Below, one piece after another: positions 7,878 to 15,406 of a stretch of DNA of 50,003 nucleotides. The notes under the pieces are model-generated. The model was not told where the DNA came from, ran no database searches, and was given only the letters and a program-made list of their open reading frames with translations. The position numbers and the translations under genes were made by a program. Position 1 is the first letter of the stretch. Each line of letters opens with the position of its first letter. The stretch comes from Pseudomonadota bacterium (GTDB lineage Bacteria > Pseudomonadota > Alphaproteobacteria > Rhizobiales > Hyphomicrobiaceae): NCBI GenBank assembly GCA_023426855.1, contig JAEZBU010000098.1:1-50003 (forward strand). The letters are read 5' to 3'.

Positions 7878-10082
7878 ATGACTATCACGACAGCACTCTC
7901 CCGCCGCAAGTTTCTCGTCACCGCAGCCGCCGCAGGTGGTGGCCTCGCGCTGGGCATCGATGCAGGCGGCATCGGCCGGGCGCTCAGCCAGATCGCAATT
8001 GGTAGTTCGGTTGACGGTAGCGAAATCGGCGTCTGGGTTTTCATCAAGCCGGACGAAGAGGTCATCATCCGCATCGCGCGTTCGGAAATGGGGCAGGGCA
8101 CGCTGACCGGCCTTGCTCAGCTCACAGCCGAAGAGCTCGACTGCGACTGGTCGAAGGTGAAGGCCGAGTATCCGACGCCGGGTGAGAATCTGGCGCGTAA
8201 TCGTGCCTGGGGCGACATGTCGACCGGCGGCTCGCGCGGCATTCGTGGTTCGCATGATTATGTGCGCCAGGGCGGTGCTGCAGCGCGCCAGATGCTGCTG
8301 CAGGCAGCCGCCAACGAATGGAACGTGCCGGTTGGCGAACTGACGGTCGACAAGGGCGTCATCACGCACGCCGCCTCCAATCGCACCACGACCTACGGCA
8401 AGATGTCGACGGCGGCTGGCAAGCTGCCGGTGCCGGATCTGAAAACCATGAAGCTGCGCGATCCCAAGGACTGGAAGATCGCCGGCAAACCGCTGAAGCG
8501 CCTTGATACCGAGGATAAGCTCACCGGCAAGCTCCTCTACGCGATCGACATCAAGCTGCCGGATATGCTGACCGCGACGATCATGGACGCGCCGGTATTC
8601 GGCCAGAAGCTCACCGGTTACGACGAAGCCAGCGTCAAAGGCATGCCGGGCATCAAGGGCATCTATCGCGTCGGCGAGACAGCGGTGGCGGTTGTCGCCG
8701 ACACGTTCTGGCAGGCCAAGCAGGGACTGGATGCGCTCAATCCGACCTGGGAAGAAGGCCCCAACAACAAGGTGTCGAGCGAGACGATCGCCGCGGTGCT
8801 GAATGAGGGGCTGACCTCAAAAGATGGCGTTTCCGTCGGCAATCAGGCCGGCGATGCCGATAAGGCGATTGCAGGCGCCGCCAAGAAACTGGAGGCGGTC
8901 TACACCACGCCGTACTGGCATCACGTGACCATGGAGCCGATGAACTGCACGGCGAAGTGGACGGCGGACAAGTGCGAGGTGTGGGTGGCCTCACAGAACG
9001 GCGAGGCGTCCCTGGCAGCAGCTGCCGAAGCCGCGGAGCTGCGCCCGTCGCAATGCGAGGTCTACAAGTATCACCTCGGCGGCGGTTTCGGCCGGCGCGG
9101 CTTCCAGGACTACGTGACCAAGGCAGTGTTGCTGGCCAAGCAGATCCCCGGCGTTCCGGTGAAGACGATCTGGACGCGCGAAGAAGATATGCGCCAGGGC
9201 CGGTTCAAGCCGATCGGTCACTGCAAGCTGGAGGCCGGGCTCGACGATCAAGGCAATCTCGTTGGGTTCAAGATGCGCATCGCCGCGCCGTCGATCATGG
9301 CCTATGCGTTTCCGCAGCGGCTGGGTGCAGGAGGCATGGACCCGATCGCGTTCCAGGGGCTCAACCCCGGCGGCGCTGAGGGGCAGATCGGCTACACCAT
9401 TCCGAACCTGCTGATCGAGCACGCCATGCGCAACACGCACGTGCCGCCGGGCTTCTGGCGCGGCGTCAACAACAACCAGAACGCCGTGTTCCTCGAATGC
9501 TTCATGGATGAGGTTGCCAAAGAAGCCGGCAAGGATCCACTCGCGTTCCGGCGGGCGATGATGGCCAATCATCCAAAGCACCTGGCCGTGCTCAATGCGG
9601 TTGCCGAGAAGGCCGGCTGGGAAACCACCAAACCGCCGGAGGGTCAGTTCCGTGGCATCGCGCAGCACATGGGCTACGGCAGCTATGTTGCCGCCGTGGC
9701 CGAGGTGTCGGTGTCGGACAACGGGCAGCTCAAGATCCATCGTCTCATCATGGGCACGGACAGCGGACACGTCGTCAATCCGGACCAGGTGATCGCGCAG
9801 GTCGAGGGATCGGTGGCGTACGGTCTCGGCGGCACCCTTCACCAGAAGATCACCATCGAGGACGGGCGCGTCGTGGAGGACAACTTCCACACCTATCCCT
9901 CGATGACGCTGGAGGAGTTTCCGAAGATCGAGACGGTGTTGGTGCCCTCCGGTGGCTTCTGGGGTGGCGTTGGCGAACCGACGATCTGTGTTGCGGCACC
10001 GGCCGTGCTCAACGCGATCTTCGCGGCAACCGGCAAACCCGTCCGCTCGCTGCCGTTGGCGGACGTCAAGCTCAGGGCGTGA
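7878..10082 (+). CDS. Tat-exported molybdopterin-binding subunit, xanthine dehydrogenase family (IorB-like)
   Basis: This 734-residue catalytic subunit begins with a twin-arginine signal (LSRRKFLVTAAAAGG), so it should fold in the cytoplasm and work in the periplasm. Typical elements follow: the SEMGQGTLTG segment near residue 65, the GGGFGRRG motif, and the C-terminal GVGEP holding the catalytic glutamate (Glu700) that activates the Mo-bound water. Length and order match isoquinoline 1-oxidoreductase beta-type proteins, which hydroxylate N-heterocycles or oxidise aldehydes and pass electrons to cytochrome c. GAGGAGGGG before ATG 7878 supports the start. The soxX gene begins inside its stop codon, which ties this enzyme to the Sox cytochromes. 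The substrate cannot be read from sequence; a sulphur-linked role is only inferred from the neighbours. Confidence 0.9.
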   Translation: MTITTALSRRKFLVTAAAAGGGLALGIDAGGIGRALSQIAIGSSVDGSEIGVWVFIKPDEEVIIRIARSEMGQGTLTGLAQLTAEELDCDWSKVKAEYPTPGENLARNRAWGDMSTGGSRGIRGSHDYVRQGGAAARQMLLQAAANEWNVPVGELTVDKGVITHAASNRTTTYGKMSTAAGKLPVPDLKTMKLRDPKDWKIAGKPLKRLDTEDKLTGKLLYAIDIKLPDMLTATIMDAPVFGQKLTGYDEASVKGMPGIKGIYRVGETAVAVVADTFWQAKQGLDALNPTWEEGPNNKVSSETIAAVLNEGLTSKDGVSVGNQAGDADKAIAGAAKKLEAVYTTPYWHHVTMEPMNCTAKWTADKCEVWVASQNGEASLAAAAEAAELRPSQCEVYKYHLGGGFGRRGFQDYVTKAVLLAKQIPGVPVKTIWTREEDMRQGRFKPIGHCKLEAGLDDQGNLVGFKMRIAAPSIMAYAFPQRLGAGGMDPIAFQGLNPGGAEGQIGYTIPNLLIEHAMRNTHVPPGFWRGVNNNQNAVFLECFMDEVAKEAGKDPLAFRRAMMANHPKHLAVLNAVAEKAGWETTKPPEGQFRGIAQHMGYGSYVAAVAEVSVSDNGQLKIHRLIMGTDSGHVVNPDQVIAQVEGSVAYGLGGTLHQKITIEDGRVVEDNFHTYPSMTLEEFPKIETVLVPSGGFWGGVGEPTICVAAPAVLNAIFAATGKPVRSLPLADVKLRA

Positions 10083-10543
10083 GTTTACGCCGACAGTCCT
10101 CGCTGACAGCGGCCATCGCCATTCTGGCGGTGGCCCTGTTGGCGGTGCCCGGTTCGGCGGAGCCGTTGATCCCGTACGATATCGTGGGTGATGCGATCCC
10201 CGAACCGCTCGGCAAGCTTGCCGGTGATCCGGCGCGCGGGAGAATGCTGGTGCTGGATCGCACTGTCGGCAATTGCCTGATCTGCCATAGGGCGCCGGAG
10301 CCGGACGAGCGTTTCATGGGCGAGCTTGGCCCCGATCTGTCCGGCGTCGGCCGGCGACTGAGCGAAGGCCAAATCCGTCTGCGCCTCGTCGATCAGAGCC
10401 GCCTCAATGCGAAAACGCTGATGCCGCCATATTATCGTGTCGAAGGCCTGACCCGTGTGGCGCAACGCTATCAGGGTAAGCCGGTGCTCGACGCGCAGCA
10501 GGTTGAAGATGTGGTGGCGTATCTTACGTCATTGAAAGATTGA
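10079..10543 (+). CDS. soxX: SoxX-like monohaem cytochrome c
   Basis: This 154-residue periplasmic cytochrome starts at a GTG that overlaps the previous stop (GTGA). It has a Sec signal peptide ending near GSA/EP at about residue 28. One haem motif, CLICH, lies at residues 66-70, with a candidate axial methionine in LMPPYY near residue 115. ELGPDLSGVGRRLSEGQIRLRLVD and the EDVVAYLTSL end are characteristic of SoxX. SoxX pairs with SoxA to form the c-type cytochrome that oxidatively joins a sulphur compound to the SoxYZ carrier. Here it could also be the electron acceptor of the adjacent molybdoenzyme. The family call is good. Confidence 0.88.
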   Translation: MSLRRQSSLTAAIAILAVALLAVPGSAEPLIPYDIVGDAIPEPLGKLAGDPARGRMLVLDRTVGNCLICHRAPEPDERFMGELGPDLSGVGRRLSEGQIRLRLVDQSRLNAKTLMPPYYRVEGLTRVAQRYQGKPVLDAQQVEDVVAYLTSLKD

Positions 10544-10557
10544 GACAGGCAGCGAAC

Positions 10558-11037
10558 ATGACGGCTTCAAATGCTTTGCGACATGGACCTACTCGGCGCG
10601 AGCTGATCGCCGGTGGTCTTGCCATCGCCTGCATTCCGCTGACCGGTGGTGGCGCCCTCGCGACGCCGCAGGAGATGGAAAGCGCGATCCGCGCGCTGGT
10701 CGGCGGCGCGACGGTGACCCCCGGCGGCATGAAACTCGTGCTGCCGGAACTTGCCGAGAACGGCAATATCGTATCGCTGGCCGTGACCGTGGAAAGCCCG
10801 ATGACCGCGCAGGATCACGTCAAGGCTGTCCATATTTTCTCCGAACTCAACCCGATCACCACGGTGGCGCGGTTTCACCTGTCGCCGCGGGCCGGGCCAA
10901 ATCCGACGGTCAACACAAACATCCGCCTCGCCGATTCACAGCGCGTCACGGCAATCGCGGCGATGAGCGACGGCAGCTTCCGCTCAGCCGACGCCAATGT
11001 TGTTATCACCATCGCTGCCTGCATCGACGGGGGTTAG
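10558..11037 (+). CDS. soxY: SoxY-like sulphur carrier subunit with altered C-terminus
   Basis: This 159-residue protein has a Tat signal (PTRRELIAGGLA), normal for SoxY, which is exported folded with SoxZ. The core keeps SoxY features (ITPGG-like turn, SPMTAQDHVKAVHIFSELNP, VARFHLSPRAG, RVTAIAAMSDG). Classical SoxY ends in GGCGG, where the cysteine on a swinging arm holds the sulphur intermediate. This one ends AACIDGG: the cysteine (Cys155) remains but is followed by four residues rather than two. It may therefore be an active carrier with different partner fit, or a carrier for a different adduct. Start ATG 10558 is 15 bases after soxX, with a weak ribosome site. Confidence 0.85.
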   Translation: MTASNALRHGPTRRELIAGGLAIACIPLTGGGALATPQEMESAIRALVGGATVTPGGMKLVLPELAENGNIVSLAVTVESPMTAQDHVKAVHIFSELNPITTVARFHLSPRAGPNPTVNTNIRLADSQRVTAIAAMSDGSFRSADANVVITIAACIDGG

Positions 11038-11046
11038 GAGAGCGCC

Positions 11047-11370
11047 ATGCCACAGCCGACCCGTATCGCGATGCCGACGTCCGCCAAGAAAGGTGAGGTG
11101 ATCCAGATCCGCACCATCATCCAACACGAGATGGAGACGGGTTATCGCCGCGACAATCGCGGGCTTGCCATCCCGCGCCACATCATCAGCGGTTTGGTTG
11201 TGACCTACGGTGGCGAGGAAATCTTTCGCTTCGACATGTTTCCTGGCGTGTCGGCCAATCCGTACGTCGGTTTCACAACCACGGCCACGGAAACCGGGGA
11301 TGTTGTGTTCACCTGGACCGACGATCGCGGCGAGACAACGACGGAGCGGCGCCAGCTCACGGTCACATGA
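11047..11370 (+). CDS. soxZ: SoxZ-like subunit of the sulphur carrier
   Basis: This 107-residue immunoglobulin-like protein starts with PTRIAMPTSAKKGEVIQIRTIIQH and contains PRHIISGLVVTYGGEEIF and FTWTDDRGET, the usual SoxZ pattern. SoxZ forms a heterodimer with SoxY and has no catalytic residue or signal peptide of its own. It normally reaches the periplasm with Tat-bearing SoxY. TAGGAGAG precedes ATG 11047. The soxA gene starts within its stop codon (ATGA). Confidence 0.92.
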   Translation: MPQPTRIAMPTSAKKGEVIQIRTIIQHEMETGYRRDNRGLAIPRHIISGLVVTYGGEEIFRFDMFPGVSANPYVGFTTTATETGDVVFTWTDDRGETTTERRQLTVT

Positions 11371-12155
11371 TGACGATGCTGCCGGTGATGCGCAGACTTT
11401 TGACTGCAGTGTTCGCCACGCTGGCGGCATCGGTCGTTGCGGCCGATGAGCGGCCATCGCCGCCGCTGCCGGGCGAACATTTCCAGTCCGAGGAGACGCG
11501 GCGGCTGCAGGCGGACGAATTCGCCAACCCCGGCATGCTGTGGGTCGAGCAAGGTGCGTCGCTATGGGACAAGCCGGATGGTGCCGAGGGAAAGTCCTGC
11601 GCCACCTGTCATCAGCAAGGCTCCGCCAGCATGAAGGGTGTGGCGGCGCGCTATCCTGTCGTGGATGCGCGTGGACGGTTGTTGAATATCGAGGGGCGCA
11701 TCAATCAGTGCCGCACGGAGCGGATGGCCGCGCCCGCGCTCGCCTATGAAAGCGATGACCTGCTGGCGCTGACGGCCTATGTGGCGCATCAGTCGCGCGG
11801 TCTACCCCGTGAGGTTGCGGTAGATGGGTCAGTGCAACCGTTCTTTGAGGCGGGGCGCGCCTTTTATGCGCAGCGCCAGGGCCAGCTCAATCTCGCCTGC
11901 GGTCAGTGCCACGACGAGAACGCCGGAAAAAGGCTGCGTGGCGATATCATAAGCCAGGGACAGACGCACGGATGGCCGGCATACCGTCTGGAATGGCAGG
12001 CCATGGGATCGCTACACCGCCGGCTCAGGGCGTGCAGCCTTGGCGTCAGGGCGGAAGTACTTGATTATGGCGCGCCTGAATACTTGGCGCTGGAACTCTA
12101 TCTGGCGTGGCGTGGTCAAGGCCTTCCCATGCAGAGTCCAAGCATCAGGCGCTAA
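11367..12155 (+). CDS. soxA: SoxA-like dihaem cytochrome c
   Basis: This 262-residue protein has a Sec signal peptide (TAVFATLAASVVAA) and two haem motifs: CATCH at residues 78-82 and CGQCH at 178-182. The LRACSLGVRAE segment supplies Cys223, the residue that in SoxA is the haem-ligating, often persulphide-modified cysteine. With SoxX it would link a sulphur-containing substrate to the SoxY cysteine. Having two haem motifs places it in the dihaem SoxA group. Several ATGs cluster at the start (11367, 11370, 11376); the first overlaps the soxZ stop. It ends the cluster: no soxB, soxC or soxD follows. Confidence 0.92.
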   Translation: MMTMLPVMRRLLTAVFATLAASVVAADERPSPPLPGEHFQSEETRRLQADEFANPGMLWVEQGASLWDKPDGAEGKSCATCHQQGSASMKGVAARYPVVDARGRLLNIEGRINQCRTERMAAPALAYESDDLLALTAYVAHQSRGLPREVAVDGSVQPFFEAGRAFYAQRQGQLNLACGQCHDENAGKRLRGDIISQGQTHGWPAYRLEWQAMGSLHRRLRACSLGVRAEVLDYGAPEYLALELYLAWRGQGLPMQSPSIRR

Positions 12156-12345
12156 TCGGCCTGCGGCAGAGTGTTCGATTTCGAACATAACTGCGACGTG
12201 GCGTATCGTGCTTGGCGTCGTCACAAATCTAGACCGGACGGATTGCCGGTTCTAAAAGAACCTTGTAGGCAAATACTCGTCTCAATTTAGTGGCGTATCG
12301 ACCTTGGTTAAGCGATTAATCGGGCGACTCCCGCCCAGGTGACCA

Positions 12346-13839
12346 ATGCCGATTACGCAAACTGCATTTCTGAGAACCTCAGCGATATTGCTCATCGTCG
12401 GGCTGTTGGTTCTTGTTGGGATCGTCGGTTCGACGCTTTGGCTTATTGAGCGTACCCAGCATCATTTTTCCGAAGTGTTGGAAGCGCGAGATCTGAGAAC
12501 CTCCACCAATAGTCTCCGCATCGCTTTGCAGGAGATGGAAACGAGCCAACGCGGCTTTATCCTTACGCAAGAAGAAGCTTATCTCGGTCCCTATGACGCT
12601 GCGCGCGGGAACATTTTTCCCAATTTCCAGCGCCTGCGCGAAGTGGTCCGGAACTTCCCTCAGTATCAAGCGCGGGTCGAAGCTCTTGCGCCGGCGCTCA
12701 ACCAGAAACTCGAGGAACTGGAGAAGACCATAAGTCTGGTTCGCGAGGGGCGTCAGGCTGAAGCGGTCGCCATGGTTGCGACCGATCGTGGCAAGGAGAT
12801 CATGGATGCCGCGCGCGACCTGTTCACCGAGATTGTCGCCGATGCGGATAATGAGCTGACAAAAGGCGTCGTGGAGCAGACTGCCAGTTCCAATATGCTG
12901 CAGACCGTCGCGATCGCGGGTGGCATATTCATCATCCTGGTGGTGGGAGGTTCGGTATGGACCGCGTTGAATTACACGCGCGACCTCCTTCAGGCCCGAA
13001 CTGAAGTCGAGAAGCTCAATAGCGACCTGGAACTTCGTGTAAATGAGCGAACGCAGGATCTCATTCGCGCGAACGAGGAGGTCCAGCGGTTCGCCTATAT
13101 CGTCACTCATGACTTGCGTGCGCCCCTGGTCAACATCATGGGCTTCACCAGCGAGTTGGACGCGACGATGAAGTCGATCCAGGCTTACGTGTTGGCGGAT
13201 GGCGAGCCGCTGAGCGAGCAGGAGATCCAGGAGGCGCGGACAGCCGCTTCGGAAGATTTGCCTGAAGCGATCGGGTTCATCCGATCGTCGACCCGCAAGA
13301 TGGACGGCCTCATCAACGCGATCCTGAAAATCTCGCGGGATGGCAAGCGGCCGATCAAGCCAGAACAAATCGACCTCAGAGGACTATTGGAGGCCAATCT
13401 CGCGACGGTCCAGCATCAGATCGTGGATGCCGAGGGGACAACCAAATTGACTGTCGGCGTTCCCGAGATCGTGTCCGACCGCATGTCCCTTGAGCAGGTG
13501 GTTGGCAACTTGCTTGACAATGCAGTGAAGTATCGGGTTCCTGATCGGCCCCTCGAGATCCGCGTTGCGGTTGATCGTGAGGCTGGCCGGCGGGTTCGTA
13601 TCGATATCAGTGACAACGGTCGCGGCATTACGGCCGAAGATCACCAGCGGGTATTCGATCTTTTTCGCCGCTCGGGCCAACAAAACCAGCCGGGAGAAGG
13701 CATCGGCCTCGCGCATGTGCGCACGCTGGTGCGCAGCCTTGGAGGCGACATTACGCTGTCCTCTATTTCCGGCGAAGGCAGCACCTTTTCCATACTGCTG
13801 CCGCTGGATGTCAGGACCGTTACAAGGAGTAGCGCATGA
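12346..13839 (+). CDS. CHASE3-domain membrane sensor histidine kinase
   Basis: This 497-residue kinase has two membrane spans (about 11-32, ILLIVGLLVLVGIVG; about 187-207, VAIAGGIFIILVVGGS) flanking a periplasmic CHASE3 domain (LRIALQEMETSQRGFILTQEE). A coiled linker leads to the phosphoacceptor helix with VTHDLRAPL, putting the phosphorylated residue at His255. The ATPase domain shows NLLDNAVKYR, DNGRGI and GEGIGLAHV. CHASE3 kinases respond to poorly known external or redox cues. AGGTGA lies before ATG 12346, and a small GGGCG/CGCCC hairpin (12322-12336) sits just upstream of it. The receiver gene overlaps its stop, so that is the likely direct partner. Confidence 0.92.
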   Translation: MPITQTAFLRTSAILLIVGLLVLVGIVGSTLWLIERTQHHFSEVLEARDLRTSTNSLRIALQEMETSQRGFILTQEEAYLGPYDAARGNIFPNFQRLREVVRNFPQYQARVEALAPALNQKLEELEKTISLVREGRQAEAVAMVATDRGKEIMDAARDLFTEIVADADNELTKGVVEQTASSNMLQTVAIAGGIFIILVVGGSVWTALNYTRDLLQARTEVEKLNSDLELRVNERTQDLIRANEEVQRFAYIVTHDLRAPLVNIMGFTSELDATMKSIQAYVLADGEPLSEQEIQEARTAASEDLPEAIGFIRSSTRKMDGLINAILKISRDGKRPIKPEQIDLRGLLEANLATVQHQIVDAEGTTKLTVGVPEIVSDRMSLEQVVGNLLDNAVKYRVPDRPLEIRVAVDREAGRRVRIDISDNGRGITAEDHQRVFDLFRRSGQQNQPGEGIGLAHVRTLVRSLGGDITLSSISGEGSTFSILLPLDVRTVTRSSA

Positions 13840-14279
13840 ATAACGCAAAGCCTGTCTCGATCGTCATGATCGAGGATGACGAAGGTCACGCTCGGCTTAT
13901 CGAAAAGAACATCCGTCGTGCCGGCGTGAGCAACGAGATTATAGCGTTTACCAATGGGACCGATGCCCTCGCTTTCCTTCTGGGACCGGACGGGTCCGGT
14001 AATGTGAGCGCTGGCCGCCAGTTGCTCATTTTACTGGATCTCAACCTGCCCGACATGACGGGCGTATCCATCCTGGAGAAGGTGAAGAACAACGCGCACA
14101 CGCGCCGTTCTCCCGTCGTCGTTCTGACGACGACTGACGACGAGCGCGAGATCCAGAACTGCTACGATCTTGGGGCTAACGTCTATATTACCAAGCCGGT
14201 TGATTACGATGGTTTTGCAAACGCGATCCGCCAGCTAGGGCTGTTCTTCGCTGTTATGCAGGTTCCGGAGACCGAATAG
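13836..14279 (+). CDS. Single-domain response regulator (Rcp1-like receiver)
   Basis: This 147-residue protein is only a receiver domain. The acidic pocket is EDDE near residue 13, the phospho-acceptor is Asp68 in LLDLNLPDMTG, the switch threonines follow in VVLTTTDD, and the conserved lysine is Lys120 in YITKPV. No output domain exists, so it must signal by protein contact or phosphate transfer. Such stand-alone receivers often pair with phytochrome- or CHASE3-type kinases. AAGGAG lies upstream, and the ATG overlaps the kinase stop. The next gene also has a receiver, suggesting a relay. Confidence 0.93.
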   Translation: MNNAKPVSIVMIEDDEGHARLIEKNIRRAGVSNEIIAFTNGTDALAFLLGPDGSGNVSAGRQLLILLDLNLPDMTGVSILEKVKNNAHTRRSPVVVLTTTDDEREIQNCYDLGANVYITKPVDYDGFANAIRQLGLFFAVMQVPETE

Positions 14280-14280
14280 C

Positions 14281-15369
14281 GTGCCAAACCGCGTATTCCG
14301 CGTACTACAGATCGACGACGACGTGGTTCTTGCGCGCCTGGTCGAAAAGGCGCTGACGCGGCGCGGGTATTCTTATGAACATGCGCGGGATGCTGCGTCC
14401 GGCCTGGATCGCATAACCCAGGGCGGAATTACAGTTCTGGTGCTCGATCACTTCCTCGATACCGGAACCGGCTTGTCCGTAATGGAGAGGTTGAAGGAGA
14501 TCCCGAATGCGCCGCCCGTCGTGTATGTGACGGGCTCGCAGGAATTACGGGTGGCGGTTGAGGCTCTCAAAGCGGGCGCGACCGACTACGTGCTGAAGAG
14601 CGTCGGTGAGGAATTTATCTTGCTGCTCGTCAGCGCCATCGAACAGGCCATCGAAAAGGCCCGGCTAGAGCGCCAGAAAGAACTGGCTGAGCAGGAAGTG
14701 CGCGCGGCGCGCGATAGGGCGGAAATTCTGCTGACCGAAGTGAACCACAGGGTCGCGAACAGTCTCGCGCTGGTGGCGGCGTTGGTTCGCATGCAGGCTT
14801 CCGCGGTCACCGATCCGGATTCCCGAAATGCGCTCAACGAAACGCAGGCCCGTATTCTGGCGGTCGCCGGCCTGCACCGCCGCCTTTATACGTCTGACGA
14901 CGTCCGCTCGGTTCTGCTCGATTCCTACCTCCAATCGCTGATCGAAGAACTGGGCACGACGATGCATGCAGCGGGCAATCTCGCGCGGGTGAAGACCGAC
15001 CTCGACGCAATGAGCGTTCCAACCGACATCGCCGTATTGGTCGGGTTGATCGTCACGGAATTGCTGACGAATGCCTATAAATATGCCTATCCGGGCAATC
15101 AGTCCGGCGAGGTTCGCGTCCTGATGCGAAAAGCCAGCCCAACCCGGGCAACGCTGATGATCGAAGACGATGGTGTCGGCTGGGACGGGACCGGCGAGGT
15201 AAAGGGTACCGGGCTCGGGACGCGTCTCGTGTCGGCAATGGCAGGGCGATTGGGCACCTCCATCGTCTACGGCGATGGACAGGGGGGCACCCGTATCGCG
15301 TTTGAGCTGCGCGTTACGGAGGAGGAGGCTTCTCCCGAGAACGCAACGTCGCAGACCGGGGCTCATTGA
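14281..15369 (+). CDS. Receiver-HisKA_2 hybrid histidine kinase
   Basis: This 362-residue soluble protein starts with a receiver domain (Asp56 in LVLDHFLD, Lys106 in VLKSVG). A short coiled helix joins it to a HisKA_2-type dimerisation domain with TEVNHRVANSLALVAALVRMQ-like sequence (His156). An ATPase domain follows with ELLTNAYKYA, EDDGVGW and GTGLGTRLV. HisKA_2/HWE kinases in alphaproteobacteria often feed the general stress response through PhyR, but no PhyR or EcfG gene is in this window. Its GTG start lies one base after the receiver gene's stop, so the three signalling genes form one operon. Phosphorylation of its receiver by the CHASE3 kinase is inferred, not shown. Confidence 0.9.
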   Translation: MPNRVFRVLQIDDDVVLARLVEKALTRRGYSYEHARDAASGLDRITQGGITVLVLDHFLDTGTGLSVMERLKEIPNAPPVVYVTGSQELRVAVEALKAGATDYVLKSVGEEFILLLVSAIEQAIEKARLERQKELAEQEVRAARDRAEILLTEVNHRVANSLALVAALVRMQASAVTDPDSRNALNETQARILAVAGLHRRLYTSDDVRSVLLDSYLQSLIEELGTTMHAAGNLARVKTDLDAMSVPTDIAVLVGLIVTELLTNAYKYAYPGNQSGEVRVLMRKASPTRATLMIEDDGVGWDGTGEVKGTGLGTRLVSAMAGRLGTSIVYGDGQGGTRIAFELRVTEEEASPENATSQTGAH

Positions 15370-15406
15370 AGCCAGCGGGCGGTTGGGCCTGACTTCCGCC
15401 GGTGCA

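Noticed and set aside
12379..13368. Minus-strand 329-codon open frame
   Set aside because: Antisense to the CHASE3 kinase, whose domains are clear on the plus strand.
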